A stretch of 55,749 bases of DNA, from NCBI RefSeq assembly GCF_014697355.1, contig NZ_JACJRQ010000045.1, forward strand, positions 1 to 55,749, given 5' to 3'. Position 1 is the stretch's first letter. Each line of letters starts with the position of its first letter. The notes beneath the pieces were generated by a model. That model was not told the origin of the DNA. It did not search any database and was given only the letters and a program-made list of their open reading frames with translations. This document shows positions 17,268-24,817 of this stretch, in pieces. The position numbers were made by a program, and so were the translations under genes. The stretch comes from Nostoc calcicola FACHB-3891 (GTDB taxonomy: Bacteria > Cyanobacteriota > Cyanobacteriia > Cyanobacteriales > Nostocaceae).

Positions 17268-17881
17268 ACTCAGAACTGATTGACCAATTGAACGGACAAC
17301 TAGGGGCAAACGGATTACCTTATACAATTCCCATTCATCCCAACTTAGTCCATCTGACACTGGGTTTATTCATCATTGGCATCACCTTTGATATCGTTGG
17401 TGTCTTGTTCCCCTTCCAAAAATGGGTCTTCAAATTTTTGGGAATTACTGTGGAACGTGACAACTTCTTTGAAGTTGGCTGGTACAACATGTTCGCTTCC
17501 TGCATCATTACATTTTTCACAGTGGGAGCAGGTTTTTACGAAATGCTGTTAGCAACACCTCCAGCTGATGTGAAAAGTGCCTGGGGATTGCAGGCAATGG
17601 AAACCATGCTTTGGCATGGTGTAGGTGGTGTGTTCTTATTAGCAGTGATTGTTGCCATGACCATCTGGAGAGGATGGCAACGCTTCGTTTGGAGCAAAGA
17701 AGAATATAGACAGACAGATAGACAAGTGCAATGGATGTATCTGTTCGCAGGCATAGCAATCATGTTCATTATGTACATCCACGGCACACTAGGAGCGCAA
17801 CTAGCCGCCGAATTTGGTGTACACAACACAGCAGATAAATTACTGCGACTAGGCCAAGACCTCAACACAACACTCAAATAA
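17264..17881 (+). CDS. second DUF2231 membrane protein
   Basis: 205 residues from ATG 17264, which overlaps the previous stop by 4 nt. A longer frame to 17204 exists, but it would run back into the upstream gene. Four membrane helices are visible: the first after PIHPNLVHLTLGLFIIG, others near residues 75-95, 115-135 and 155-175. It is clearly a paralogue of the protein before it (IHPNLVHL against IHPIVVHF; FEVGWYNMF against FEVSWWNMF). Together they may form a membrane heterodimer serving the oxidase. The gene is followed by 74 bp, including short direct repeats (CCAATGACTAA type), and then coxB. Confidence 0.85.
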   Translation: MNSELIDQLNGQLGANGLPYTIPIHPNLVHLTLGLFIIGITFDIVGVLFPFQKWVFKFLGITVERDNFFEVGWYNMFASCIITFFTVGAGFYEMLLATPPADVKSAWGLQAMETMLWHGVGGVFLLAVIVAMTIWRGWQRFVWSKEEYRQTDRQVQWMYLFAGIAIMFIMYIHGTLGAQLAAEFGVHNTADKLLRLGQDLNTTLK

Positions 17882-17955
17882 GTAAGTCGTCATTAGTCAT
17901 TTGTCCTTTGACCAATGACTAATGACCAATAACCAATGACTAACGATCGATAACC

Positions 17956-18882
17956 ATGAAAATCCAGAAGATTTTAAATATTTTGACGCTGCTTACAGGT
18001 GCGATCGCGGTGACTGCTACTAGTCTGTGGATCGGCAAACAAGCTTACTCTTGGCTTCCTCCACAAGCAGCAGCTGAATCCCAACTAATTGATAATTTGA
18101 TTAGTTTCTTAGTAACCCTTGGTAGCTTCATCTTCTTGGGAGTAACGAGTACTCTGATGTATTCTGTGATCTTCCATCGGGCGGTTAAAGATGACTTTAC
18201 CGACGGCCCCGCAATTGAAGGTAATGTCACCTTAGAAGTTGTCTGGACAGCAATTCCAATTTTGTTGGTGTTTTGGATTGCGGGTTACAGCTACCAAGTA
18301 TACGAACAAATGGGAATTCAAGGCCCGTCCCAACTAGTTCACCTGCATAATCCGTTGGGAATAGAATCAGCTTATGCAGCAGCGAAAGACTCACCAGATA
18401 CAGCTTTAGCTGAACCCGTCGAAAAAATTGACGTATTAGCCAAACAATGGGCGTGGGTATTTCATTATCCAGAGAAAGATGTCACCAGTACTGAATTGCA
18501 TTTACCGAGCGATCGCCGGGTGCGTTTAGCGCTAAACTCACAAGACGTTCTGCACGGCTTTTATATTCCTGCATTTCGCCTCAAGCAGGATATTATTCCC
18601 AACCATGCGATCGACTTTGAATTTACTCCCGTCCGTCCCGGCCAATATCGATTGACCGATTCCCAATACAGCGGCACATATTTTGCAACTATGCAGGCAA
18701 ATGTGGTTGTCGAATCTCCTGAAGAATACCACCAATGGCTGTCTCAGGCTGCAACTCAAAAGCCATCCCCAGCCAAAAACCAAGCAGCTTCAGAGTATGC
18801 CCAAACATCGAATCAATCAGTCCAAACTGGTTGGGCTACAGTTCCTCCCGCCGCACCTCCTCTAGTCAATTCCCCTGGTTGA
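17956..18882 (+). CDS. coxB: CoxB-like oxidase subunit II lacking CuA ligands
   Basis: 308 residues. Two membrane helices (about 45-70 and 92-112) precede a cupredoxin domain (WAWVFHYPE, VLHGFYIPAFRLKQDIIP). His200 is kept, but at the CuA site Cys, Glu, Cys and His are replaced: residues 235-246 read DSQYSGTYFATM where the family has C-x-E-x-C-G-x-x-H-x-x-M. Only Met246 remains. The subunit therefore cannot hold the binuclear CuA centre that takes electrons from cytochrome c. This matches alternative respiratory terminal oxidases (ARTO, the cox3 type), thought to use quinol. A Pro/Ala-rich tail follows. It lies in the operon with coxA and coxC. Confidence 0.9.
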   Translation: MKIQKILNILTLLTGAIAVTATSLWIGKQAYSWLPPQAAAESQLIDNLISFLVTLGSFIFLGVTSTLMYSVIFHRAVKDDFTDGPAIEGNVTLEVVWTAIPILLVFWIAGYSYQVYEQMGIQGPSQLVHLHNPLGIESAYAAAKDSPDTALAEPVEKIDVLAKQWAWVFHYPEKDVTSTELHLPSDRRVRLALNSQDVLHGFYIPAFRLKQDIIPNHAIDFEFTPVRPGQYRLTDSQYSGTYFATMQANVVVESPEEYHQWLSQAATQKPSPAKNQAASEYAQTSNQSVQTGWATVPPAAPPLVNSPG

Positions 18883-18969
18883 AAATACCCCACCCACACG
18901 AATCAAACAAACTCTTCTTTCCCCTTTCCCCTTTCCCCCTCCCTGAATTTATTAACAGGAAACTAACTC

Positions 18970-19947
18970 ATGACTAATGTTCCTATTGACGGCATTAGTA
19001 TCGTTGGTGAGAGTTCTCACCATGAATCTCCAGGCGACTGGAAGCGATACTTCAGCTTTAGCACTGACCATAAAGTTATCGGTATTCAGTATCTCGTTAC
19101 CTCGTTTATCTTCTTTCTCGTCGGCGGTATCTTTGCAATGGTGATTCGGGGAGAACTGATGACACCCGAATCAGATTTAATAGATCGCACAGTCTACAAT
19201 GGCATGTTTACCATGCACGGCACTGTGATGCTGTTTTTGTGGACATTTCCCTCACTCGTTGGTTTTGCTAACTATTTAGTGCCCTTGATGATTGGGGCGC
19301 GAGATATGGCATTTCCCCGCCTCAACGCCGTTGCATTTTGGATGGTGCCAGTAGTCGGGATTCTCTTGATGAGTAGTTTCTTTATTCCTGGTGGCCCAGC
19401 CCAAGCAGGTTGGTGGGCTTACCCCCCAGTCAGTCTCCAGAATCCAACAGGAAACTTAATCAATGGTCAAGTCCTCTGGCTGCTGGCGGTGGCGGTGTCA
19501 GGTGTGTCTTCAATTATGGGGGCGGTTAACTTTGTCACCACAATTGTGAAGATGCGGGCACCAGGTATGGGCTTCTTCAAGATGCCCTTGTTTGTCTGGG
19601 CAGTATTTAGCGCCCAAATTATCCAACTATTTGGACTACCCGCACTCACAGCAGGTGCAGTAATGCTGCTACTCGACCTCACTTGTGGCACTGCCTTTTT
19701 CGACCCTGCCAGAGGTGGGAATCCAGTCATGTTCCAGCATTACTTCTGGTTCTACTCCCACCCTGCCGTTTACGTGATAATTTTGCCTATCTTTGGCATT
19801 TTCTCGGAAATATTCCCAGTTTATTCACGTAAACCCCTATTTGGTTATAAAGTAGTCGCTGTTTCATCCATCTTGATTGCTGTAGTCAGCGGTATTGTTT
19901 GGGTACACCATATAAACTTGTTAGGACTTTCAAAAGTTGATAAATAA
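18970..19947 (+). CDS. coxA: coxA, 5' part, interrupted by the element
   Basis: Subunit I of a haem-copper oxidase. Residues 1-314 are true CoxA: low-spin haem ligand His83 (MHGTVM), CuB ligand His264 with cross-linked Tyr268 (YSHPAVY, an A2-type motif), and the CuB pair His313-His314 (WVHH). The normal next residues are MYVSGTPGW. Here, after HH, the frame enters foreign DNA, reads 11 residues (INLLGLSKVDK) and stops. As it stands the protein lacks the haem a3 ligand and half of its helices, so it cannot work. AGGAAAC precedes the ATG. The missing part is at 21871-22596, and the break falls exactly at the recombination core. Confidence 0.95.
   Translation: MTNVPIDGISIVGESSHHESPGDWKRYFSFSTDHKVIGIQYLVTSFIFFLVGGIFAMVIRGELMTPESDLIDRTVYNGMFTMHGTVMLFLWTFPSLVGFANYLVPLMIGARDMAFPRLNAVAFWMVPVVGILLMSSFFIPGGPAQAGWWAYPPVSLQNPTGNLINGQVLWLLAVAVSGVSSIMGAVNFVTTIVKMRAPGMGFFKMPLFVWAVFSAQIIQLFGLPALTAGAVMLLLDLTCGTAFFDPARGGNPVMFQHYFWFYSHPAVYVIILPIFGIFSEIFPVYSRKPLFGYKVVAVSSILIAVVSGIVWVHHINLLGLSKVDK
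19906..19913 (+). repeat. left core repeat of the coxA element
   Basis: CACCATAT, codons His313-His314 of coxA plus two bases. On its element side it is followed by AAACT. With the right end's AGTTT this forms inverted arms around the core in the excised circle. Confidence 0.92.
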
Positions 19948-20124
19948 GTTGTTTCAGGTGCAGCCATATTAAATTACTTAAATTTGGGTTAATTTTCTTT
20001 ATTTAACGACTTATCTCTACAGCCATATATCAGCATTGCCACGATTTTATGAAGCATTTTTGTAATATTATAAACACTTTATAATGCTTATTTTTCGCTT
20101 ATAAAATAAACACGATTCATAATT

Positions 20125-20244
20125 CAATACGGTTCGGTTAAGGCTAAAACTCTTGGTCAAATTCAATTTTTTTAACGAACCGCAAAGGACGCAAAGAGAA
20201 GAAAGAAAGAAAGAAAGAAAGAAAGGCTTAACTGAACTGTATTG
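20125..20244. repeat. nested inverted-repeat element within the coxA element
   Basis: Terminal 20-bp repeats (CAATACGGTTCGGTTAAGGC and its near-complement at 20225-20244, three mismatches) enclose a GCAAAGGACGCAAAG stretch and six GAAA units (20201-20225). It is a typical cyanobacterial miniature element that probably inserted after the coxA element. The rest of the 19948-20356 gap shows no gene. Confidence 0.7.
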
Positions 20245-20278
20245 ATTCATAATTCATAATACTGTACGCACAAAGCGA

Positions 20279-20314
20279 TAGGGTGCGTTATGGTTGAAGC
20301 TATAACGCACCCTA
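20279..20314. terminator. 13-bp hairpin past the recombinase stop
   Basis: TAGGGTGCGTTAT (20279-20291) and its perfect complement (20302-20314) surround a 10-nt loop. It lies 43 bp beyond the recombinase stop and about 330 bp after the coxA fragment stop. No T-run follows on either strand, so termination is a guess; it is also a known type of dispersed cyanobacterial hairpin. Confidence 0.45.
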
Positions 20315-20356
20315 GAAAAGCTCATATTGAAAAAATAGATTTTGACAATTTAAATA

Positions 20357-21760
20357 CTAAAATTTAGCATTTAAATCAACTAATTGTTTTAATTCTTGAT
20401 TCTCTATTTGCAGCAATTGTATCTCTAACTTCAATCTTTTATTTTCTTCGTTAATTGTCTCTAGATCGGATTTTTTACTAAGTGCTTCATTAATAGCTTT
20501 TTTGCGATTATCTAGCCCAAAATATCTTTGATAAACTTTAGTATGCATTTCTACAGAATGCCCTAAATTATCAGCCGCAGCTTTGATTGGTATTCCCATT
20601 AAATGCGCCCGAATTGCCCAAGCGTGTCGTAAGTCATAGGGATTGAATGGTATTTGTACTTTGTCATCAAACCAAGAGGCATTATGTTGTACTGTATAGC
20701 CACAATCTTTAAATGATGTAAAATTTGAGATTTTTTCTGCCAACATTTCTATACATAGTTGATTTCTTAAATCAAATAAATCAACCCATTCAGGATATAA
20801 AGGTAAAGTTTCCCTAGCTCCTGTTTTACATTTATCGCTAACCTTCCAAGTCAAATCTTTATTGTTTGGATGTAACCACCAATCTATATCTGGTTCTAAA
20901 ATAATTTCTCTTGGCCTTAACCCATAGGTTGCGATCATGCCATACATCCATCTCCAAAAAAGCCAATTATTTTCAAAACCACTTCTACGCCTACTCGGTG
21001 AACCATGAGCATACTTTTCATATTCATGAAAGTATTTAATAATGTCTGAGTCGCTAGGAATATTTCTATTTTTCGGTAACGGTTGTTTTTTAAAGACTGA
21101 TAAATCAATGATAATATCGAAACAACGAGCTAACACATTGAGAATTTTAAATAACTGCCATCTTTGCGATTCACTAGAGCATTTGAAAATTTCTGCCTTG
21201 AGAGCATCTGATGTAATAGGACAATCTAAACTAATATGTTGCTTAATTCTTGACTCATATTGATGATATGTGTGTTCGCTTTTTATAGTTCTCTTTCTCG
21301 TCTTAAAATACTCTTGTTCAAAATTTTCTAAAGCTGTTTTGATTGTTAAAATTTGTTTGGAATTTGAAGCTTGTTTACCTAAATATTTATCTGTCCATAC
21401 AAACTGTTTACGAGCTATTAATTTACCAAGTTCATAAGCTTCTTCTTCGGCAGTTTTGAGTCCATCTAAATTAGCGGGAATACCCAAAGATATTTTGTAC
21501 TGTTTAGTTCCCGTACCTTTAGTATCAGTATCATCTGGTTTGATTGGTAAAGTCGCTTGTAGCTGGATGCTTCCTTTATCACAACATAAGCCTACCTTGG
21601 CTTTAGCCGACTTGAGCCGAGCTTTAGCTTTTTGAAACTCATCGTCAAATTTATCATTTAAATAACTAGCGATCGCTCGCTTTTGATATGCAATACCCAT
21701 ATAACTCCCATCAGTTGTAGCTGGAGGTTCAAAATCTGCGAATAATTCAGTTGTTGACAT
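20357..21760 (-). CDS. tyrosine recombinase of the coxA element (XisA/XisC-like)
   Basis: 467 residues, close to XisA and XisC in length. An N-terminal DNA-binding part (about 1-230, with a SAM-like helical section around 140-220) precedes the catalytic domain: Arg282 (GLRPRE), Tyr375-x-x-Arg378 (NPYDLRHAW), His401 (NLGHS) and nucleophile Tyr410 (TKVYQRY). Most family members have His where Tyr375 stands; as I recall, XisA and XisC share this R-Y-R-Y form. A C-terminal coiled coil (about 425-462, ENKRLKLEIQLLQIENQEL) may join protomers. The gene is antisense to coxA and begins 110 bp from the right core repeat. It should catalyse excision of the element. No separate excisionase is seen. Confidence 0.92.
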   Translation of the reverse strand: MSTTELFADFEPPATTDGSYMGIAYQKRAIASYLNDKFDDEFQKAKARLKSAKAKVGLCCDKGSIQLQATLPIKPDDTDTKGTGTKQYKISLGIPANLDGLKTAEEEAYELGKLIARKQFVWTDKYLGKQASNSKQILTIKTALENFEQEYFKTRKRTIKSEHTYHQYESRIKQHISLDCPITSDALKAEIFKCSSESQRWQLFKILNVLARCFDIIIDLSVFKKQPLPKNRNIPSDSDIIKYFHEYEKYAHGSPSRRRSGFENNWLFWRWMYGMIATYGLRPREIILEPDIDWWLHPNNKDLTWKVSDKCKTGARETLPLYPEWVDLFDLRNQLCIEMLAEKISNFTSFKDCGYTVQHNASWFDDKVQIPFNPYDLRHAWAIRAHLMGIPIKAAADNLGHSVEMHTKVYQRYFGLDNRKKAINEALSKKSDLETINEENKRLKLEIQLLQIENQELKQLVDLNAKF

Positions 21761-21790
21761 TTTCTTAAATTTTGCTTAGTTTTAGAGTTC

Positions 21791-21846
21791 AAAATGCACA
21801 TTGTCCACAATGAGCAATGTACCTCATACAACACAAAAGTGCATTT
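21791..21846. promoter_or_regulatory. inverted repeats between recombinase start and right core
   Basis: CATTGT-CC-ACAATG (21799-21812) lies within a wider pair, AAATGCAC (21792-21799) and GTGCATTT (21839-21846). They occupy the only non-coding space between the recombinase ATG and the right core repeat. They could be recombinase arm sites, an operator for the recombinase promoter, or both. No other copy was noticed at the left end. Confidence 0.45.
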
Positions 21847-22596
21847 ACTCATCATACTATCGCTGAGTTTCACCATATGTACGTCAGCGGTACGCCAGGT
21901 TGGATGCGCTTAATTTTCATGCTGACAACCATGTTTGTCTCTGTCCCCACAGGAATTAAAGTCTTTGCTTGGGTGGCAACAATTTGGGGCGGAAAATTAC
22001 GGTTGAAAACCCCAATGCTGTTTGCCCTTGGCGGATTAGTAATGTTTGTTTTCGCTGGCATCACAGGAATTATGCTTTCCTCTGTGCCAGTGGATGTCCA
22101 CGTTAACAATACTTACTTTGTAGTCGGACACTTCCACTACGTTCTCTTCGGCACCGTGACAATGGGCTTGTATGCTGCCATTTACCACTGGTTCCCCAAA
22201 ATGACCGGTCGGATGTACCACGAAGGCTGGGGCAAAATCCACTTTTGGTTAACCTTCATCGGCACAAACCTCAACTTTTTGCCCATGCATCCCTTAGGAT
22301 TGCAAGGAATGTTACGCCGAGTTGCCTCTTATGCCCCAGAGTATGCATCCTGGAATATCATCGCTAGCGTCGGCGGATTTCTCTTAGGAGTATCCACCCT
22401 GCCCTTCATTTTCAACATGGTGATTTCTTGGATGCAAGGCGAGAAAGCACCCGATAACCCCTGGCGGGCAATTGGACTAGAGTGGTTGGTTTCTTCACCA
22501 CCCCCAGTAGAAAACTTTGAAGAAATCCCCATCATCATCTCCGAACCCTACGGCTACGGCAAATCCGAACCGTTAACAACAAACCTCCCAGAATAA
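21817..22596 (+). CDS. coxA: coxA, 3' part, separated by the element
   Basis: CoxA sequence proper begins at 21871 (HHMYVSGTPGW). The 18 residues before it (from ATG 21817) are element DNA. It carries the haem a3 and low-spin haem ligands in GHFHYVL, residues 399 and 401 of the rejoined protein, plus the last six or so membrane helices, and ends at 22596. Joined to 18970-19912 at the core repeat it gives about 553 residues, normal for cyanobacterial CoxA. Both halves are free of stops or shifts, which argues that the gene is still used after excision. No ribosome-binding site suggests separate translation of this half. Confidence 0.93.
   Translation: MYLIQHKSAFTHHTIAEFHHMYVSGTPGWMRLIFMLTTMFVSVPTGIKVFAWVATIWGGKLRLKTPMLFALGGLVMFVFAGITGIMLSSVPVDVHVNNTYFVVGHFHYVLFGTVTMGLYAAIYHWFPKMTGRMYHEGWGKIHFWLTFIGTNLNFLPMHPLGLQGMLRRVASYAPEYASWNIIASVGGFLLGVSTLPFIFNMVISWMQGEKAPDNPWRAIGLEWLVSSPPPVENFEEIPIIISEPYGYGKSEPLTTNLPE
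21871..21878 (+). repeat. right core repeat of the coxA element
   Basis: CACCATAT, identical to 19906-19913. It is preceded on the element side by AGTTT and followed by GTACGTC of coxA. After excision the chromosome would read GTACACCATATGTAC, itself an imperfect dyad (GTACA/TGTAC around CCATA). Confidence 0.92.
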
Positions 22597-22680
22597 CCTC
22601 AAGGAAAGCGCAGAAACCCTCCGCGTACCTCTGCGCTTCCCCTTGCGTTCCTTTGCGTTTCAAATTCATCCCTCAAAAAA

Positions 22681-23277
22681 ATGGACAGTTACATCAATTC
22701 CCACGAATTACACCACACAGAACATAGCCACGATGAAGAAGGCAACAAAATGTTTGGCTTCATTGTCTTCCTACTCTCTGAAAGCGTAATTTTCCTAAGT
22801 TTTTTCGCCGGATATATCATCTACAAAACAACAACTCCTAACTGGCTACCTGCGGGTGTTTCTGGATTAGAAGTAAAAGAACCAGCAATCAATACAGTTG
22901 TTCTTGTTGCTAGTAGCTTTGTAATTTACTTAGCAGAACGCGCCCTTCAACGCCATGATTTAGTGAAATTTCGCCTGTTTCTTGTAGCAACAATGGCGAT
23001 GGGAACTTACTTTTTGGTTGGGCAAGCGATTGAATGGAATGGTCTGGAATTCGGCTTCACCTCAGGGGTATTTGGTGGGACGTTCTATTTGCTTACTGGC
23101 TTCCACGGTTTGCACGTTTTCACTGGTATTTTGTTGCAGTTGATTATTTTAGTGCGATCGTTTATTCCTGGTAACTACGATACAGGTCACTTTGGCGTTA
23201 ATGCAACCTCACTGTTTTGGCATTTCGTCGATGTCATCTGGATTATTTTGTTTATCCTCATTTATGTTTGGCAGTAA
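22681..23277 (+). CDS. coxC: cytochrome oxidase subunit III
   Basis: 198 residues with five membrane helices and family features: FGFIVFLLSESVIFLSFF, ERALQRHDL, LLTGFHGLHVFTGI and TSLFWHFVDVIWIILF. This is the short form of subunit III typical of cyanobacteria. It stabilises the CoxA core and proton uptake. It lies 84 bp after coxA; the gap holds the GCGTACCTCTGCGCTTCC-type dispersed repeat. It would be transcribed with coxA, so the element may also reduce its expression by blocking the transcript before excision. Confidence 0.92.
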   Translation: MDSYINSHELHHTEHSHDEEGNKMFGFIVFLLSESVIFLSFFAGYIIYKTTTPNWLPAGVSGLEVKEPAINTVVLVASSFVIYLAERALQRHDLVKFRLFLVATMAMGTYFLVGQAIEWNGLEFGFTSGVFGGTFYLLTGFHGLHVFTGILLQLIILVRSFIPGNYDTGHFGVNATSLFWHFVDVIWIILFILIYVWQ

Positions 23278-23633
23278 ATATTGATGGGGATATCTTGTGT
23301 GTAAGTCCTATAGCAATCCTATTTGTAGGAATTTCAAGCCACATATCCCTGAGTTTTCAAAGAACTTGGGGATTTTGTCTCTCAGGAATGATTTCAACTT
23401 TTTACTTAAAATTTCGATAAAGTCAGCGTTTGATTACGTAATTGAATTGATTTTTTCCAACTAAGTTGGTACAATAACAAGAACTAAAGTATATATACGT
23501 AAAAAAATATACTATCAAAAGTTTAAGAAGTTTCATTGCTGCTAGACAGCAATGAAGCACAATTTGTAGTTGAGTAAACACTTGTATCTATCAATTTGAC
23601 TGGTAAAGGAACAATAATATTACTGAATCAAAA
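23278..23633. other. intergenic region after coxC
   Basis: 356 bp with no credible gene. It contains a weak hairpin (ATCCCTGAGTT...AACTTGGGGAT, about 23347-23375), related to the ATCCCCGACTTCTT family, which may end the cox transcript. An AT-rich stretch precedes the ModA-like gene. Confidence 0.5.
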
Positions 23634-24605
23634 ATGATTAAAAACTACTTACTGATTGCCACCCTAACTACTTCTATTTTTCATATCTCCCTTGCCAAGC
23701 AGACTTTAGCCGCTACCTTTGGAGAGATATCTCAAACAGAAACTGACAAAGTTGTTCTATTCGGTGCTGGTAGTTTGAGGGGTGCGCTTTCGGAAGTAGC
23801 TAGGAATTTTGAAAATGTAAATGGTGGGACTGTAGAAACAAGCTTTGCCTTTTCTGGTTTACAACGCGAACGCATAGAAAATGGTGAAAAAGCTGATGTT
23901 TTTGCTAGTGCTGATGTTAGCAACCCTCTGACTCTATATCAAAAGGGTTTAAGCGGGCCAGTGGTAAATTTTACTAGTAACCGTTTAGTGGCAGTTATTA
24001 ATTCAGACTTTGAATTAACAACGAATAACTTTTTACAACAATTACTGAGTAATGTTGACAAAATAGGTACATTTCCACCTTTATCAGATCCTTTGGGTGC
24101 TTATACACAAGATCTTTATCGCAAAGCAGATGCCATCTTACCAGGGAGCTTGCAAAATCTGAATGAAAAATCTATTTTTTTCACCCAGGAGTTAGTACCG
24201 CCGGACAAATTTACGTCAGGCGGTCTCATAGCTTGGGGTCTGCAAGAAGCTCCTCCAGAGCTAAAAGTAGATGCGTTCATATCGTATTACACTAGTGCGC
24301 TTGCAGCATTAGAAATTTCACCAAATTTGAAAGTTGTAGAATTACCAGAAAACTTAGCAATCAAAGCAGATTATGGCTTGACTGTACTAAAAGATGCTAG
24401 TCCTAAAGGTCAAGAATTAGCTGATTACATCCTATCACCAGATGGACAGGATGTACTGGCTAAATATGGATTTAGTCCTGTTAGTTTTACTCCTAAACCT
24501 GTTCCTGAATCTAGTAATATAGGTGCGATAATTTTTGCAGTTAGTATAGCTTTTGCACTGAACAAAAAACAAAGCTCTGTTGGCAAGCAATTAGTTAAAA
24601 AATGA
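23634..24605 (+). CDS. ModA-like binding protein with PEP-CTERM tail
   Basis: 323 residues. A signal peptide (MIKNYLLIATLTTS, cleavage near TLAA) is followed by a periplasmic binding fold of the molybdate type: LFGAGSLRGALSEVARNFE, FSGLQRERIENGEKADVFASAD and YYTSALAALEISPNLKVVELP. After it comes PVPESSNIG, a hydrophobic helix (AIIFAVSIAFAL) and NKKQ, the pattern of a PEP-CTERM sorting signal. Such a tail on a binding protein is uncommon, and no ModB or ModC lies nearby. The ligand may be an oxyanion, but the protein may serve at the cell surface rather than in transport. The next gene also ends in VPES plus a helix. Confidence 0.75.
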   Translation: MIKNYLLIATLTTSIFHISLAKQTLAATFGEISQTETDKVVLFGAGSLRGALSEVARNFENVNGGTVETSFAFSGLQRERIENGEKADVFASADVSNPLTLYQKGLSGPVVNFTSNRLVAVINSDFELTTNNFLQQLLSNVDKIGTFPPLSDPLGAYTQDLYRKADAILPGSLQNLNEKSIFFTQELVPPDKFTSGGLIAWGLQEAPPELKVDAFISYYTSALAALEISPNLKVVELPENLAIKADYGLTVLKDASPKGQELADYILSPDGQDVLAKYGFSPVSFTPKPVPESSNIGAIIFAVSIAFALNKKQSSVGKQLVKK

Positions 24606-24682
24606 ATCTAAATTGATTATAAATAGAACGACTTGAAAAAACCAAAATATGTGAAGCAATGTAAAAAGCTTGGCATCTAGTT

Positions 24683-24780
24683 CGTAGTAAGGACTTCAGT
24701 TCTTATTAGAGGACTAAAGTACTCTCTGCGAGACGCTACGCGTAGCTTGCTTCCCCGGAGGGGTACACTACAAACCTTTA
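24683..24780. repeat. dispersed repeat between two PEP-CTERM genes
   Basis: GTAGTAAGGACTTCAGTTCTT, shown only in part, opens a block related to the hairpin at 4033-4089. Into its middle falls CTCTCTGCGAGACGCTACGC, the same family as sequence near 54960. The remnant CACTACAAACC closes the outer arm at about 24768. It looks like one repeat inserted into another. Confidence 0.6.
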
Positions 24781-24817
24781 ATTATTTACACCGTTCTACT
24801 TACAGGGATAAAAATCC

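Larger units (their letters stand above)
19906..21870. mobile_element. 1,965-bp recombinase element interrupting coxA
   Basis: Bounded by the 8-bp direct repeat CACCATAT (19906-19913 and 21871-21878). Deleting one repeat plus the interior gives CAC CAT ATG TAC, coding His-His-Met-Tyr, the conserved CoxA sequence. The length is 655 x 3 nt. It contains one convincing gene, a tyrosine recombinase on the minus strand close to the right end, plus about 400 bp of repeat-rich non-coding DNA on the left. This layout resembles the nifD (XisA) and hupL (XisC) elements, which are cut out while heterocysts form. No capsid, replication or transposase genes are present, so it is not a prophage or IS. Confidence 0.92.

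Noticed and set aside
19906..21870. coxA element as an ordinary prophage remnant or IS
   Set aside because: It has neither phage nor transposase genes, precise in-gene repeats restore the host frame, and both coxA halves are undamaged.
18970..22596. coxA as a plain pseudogene
   Set aside because: Both halves are stop-free with all ligands present, and the operon around them is intact, which is unlikely after a disabling insertion.
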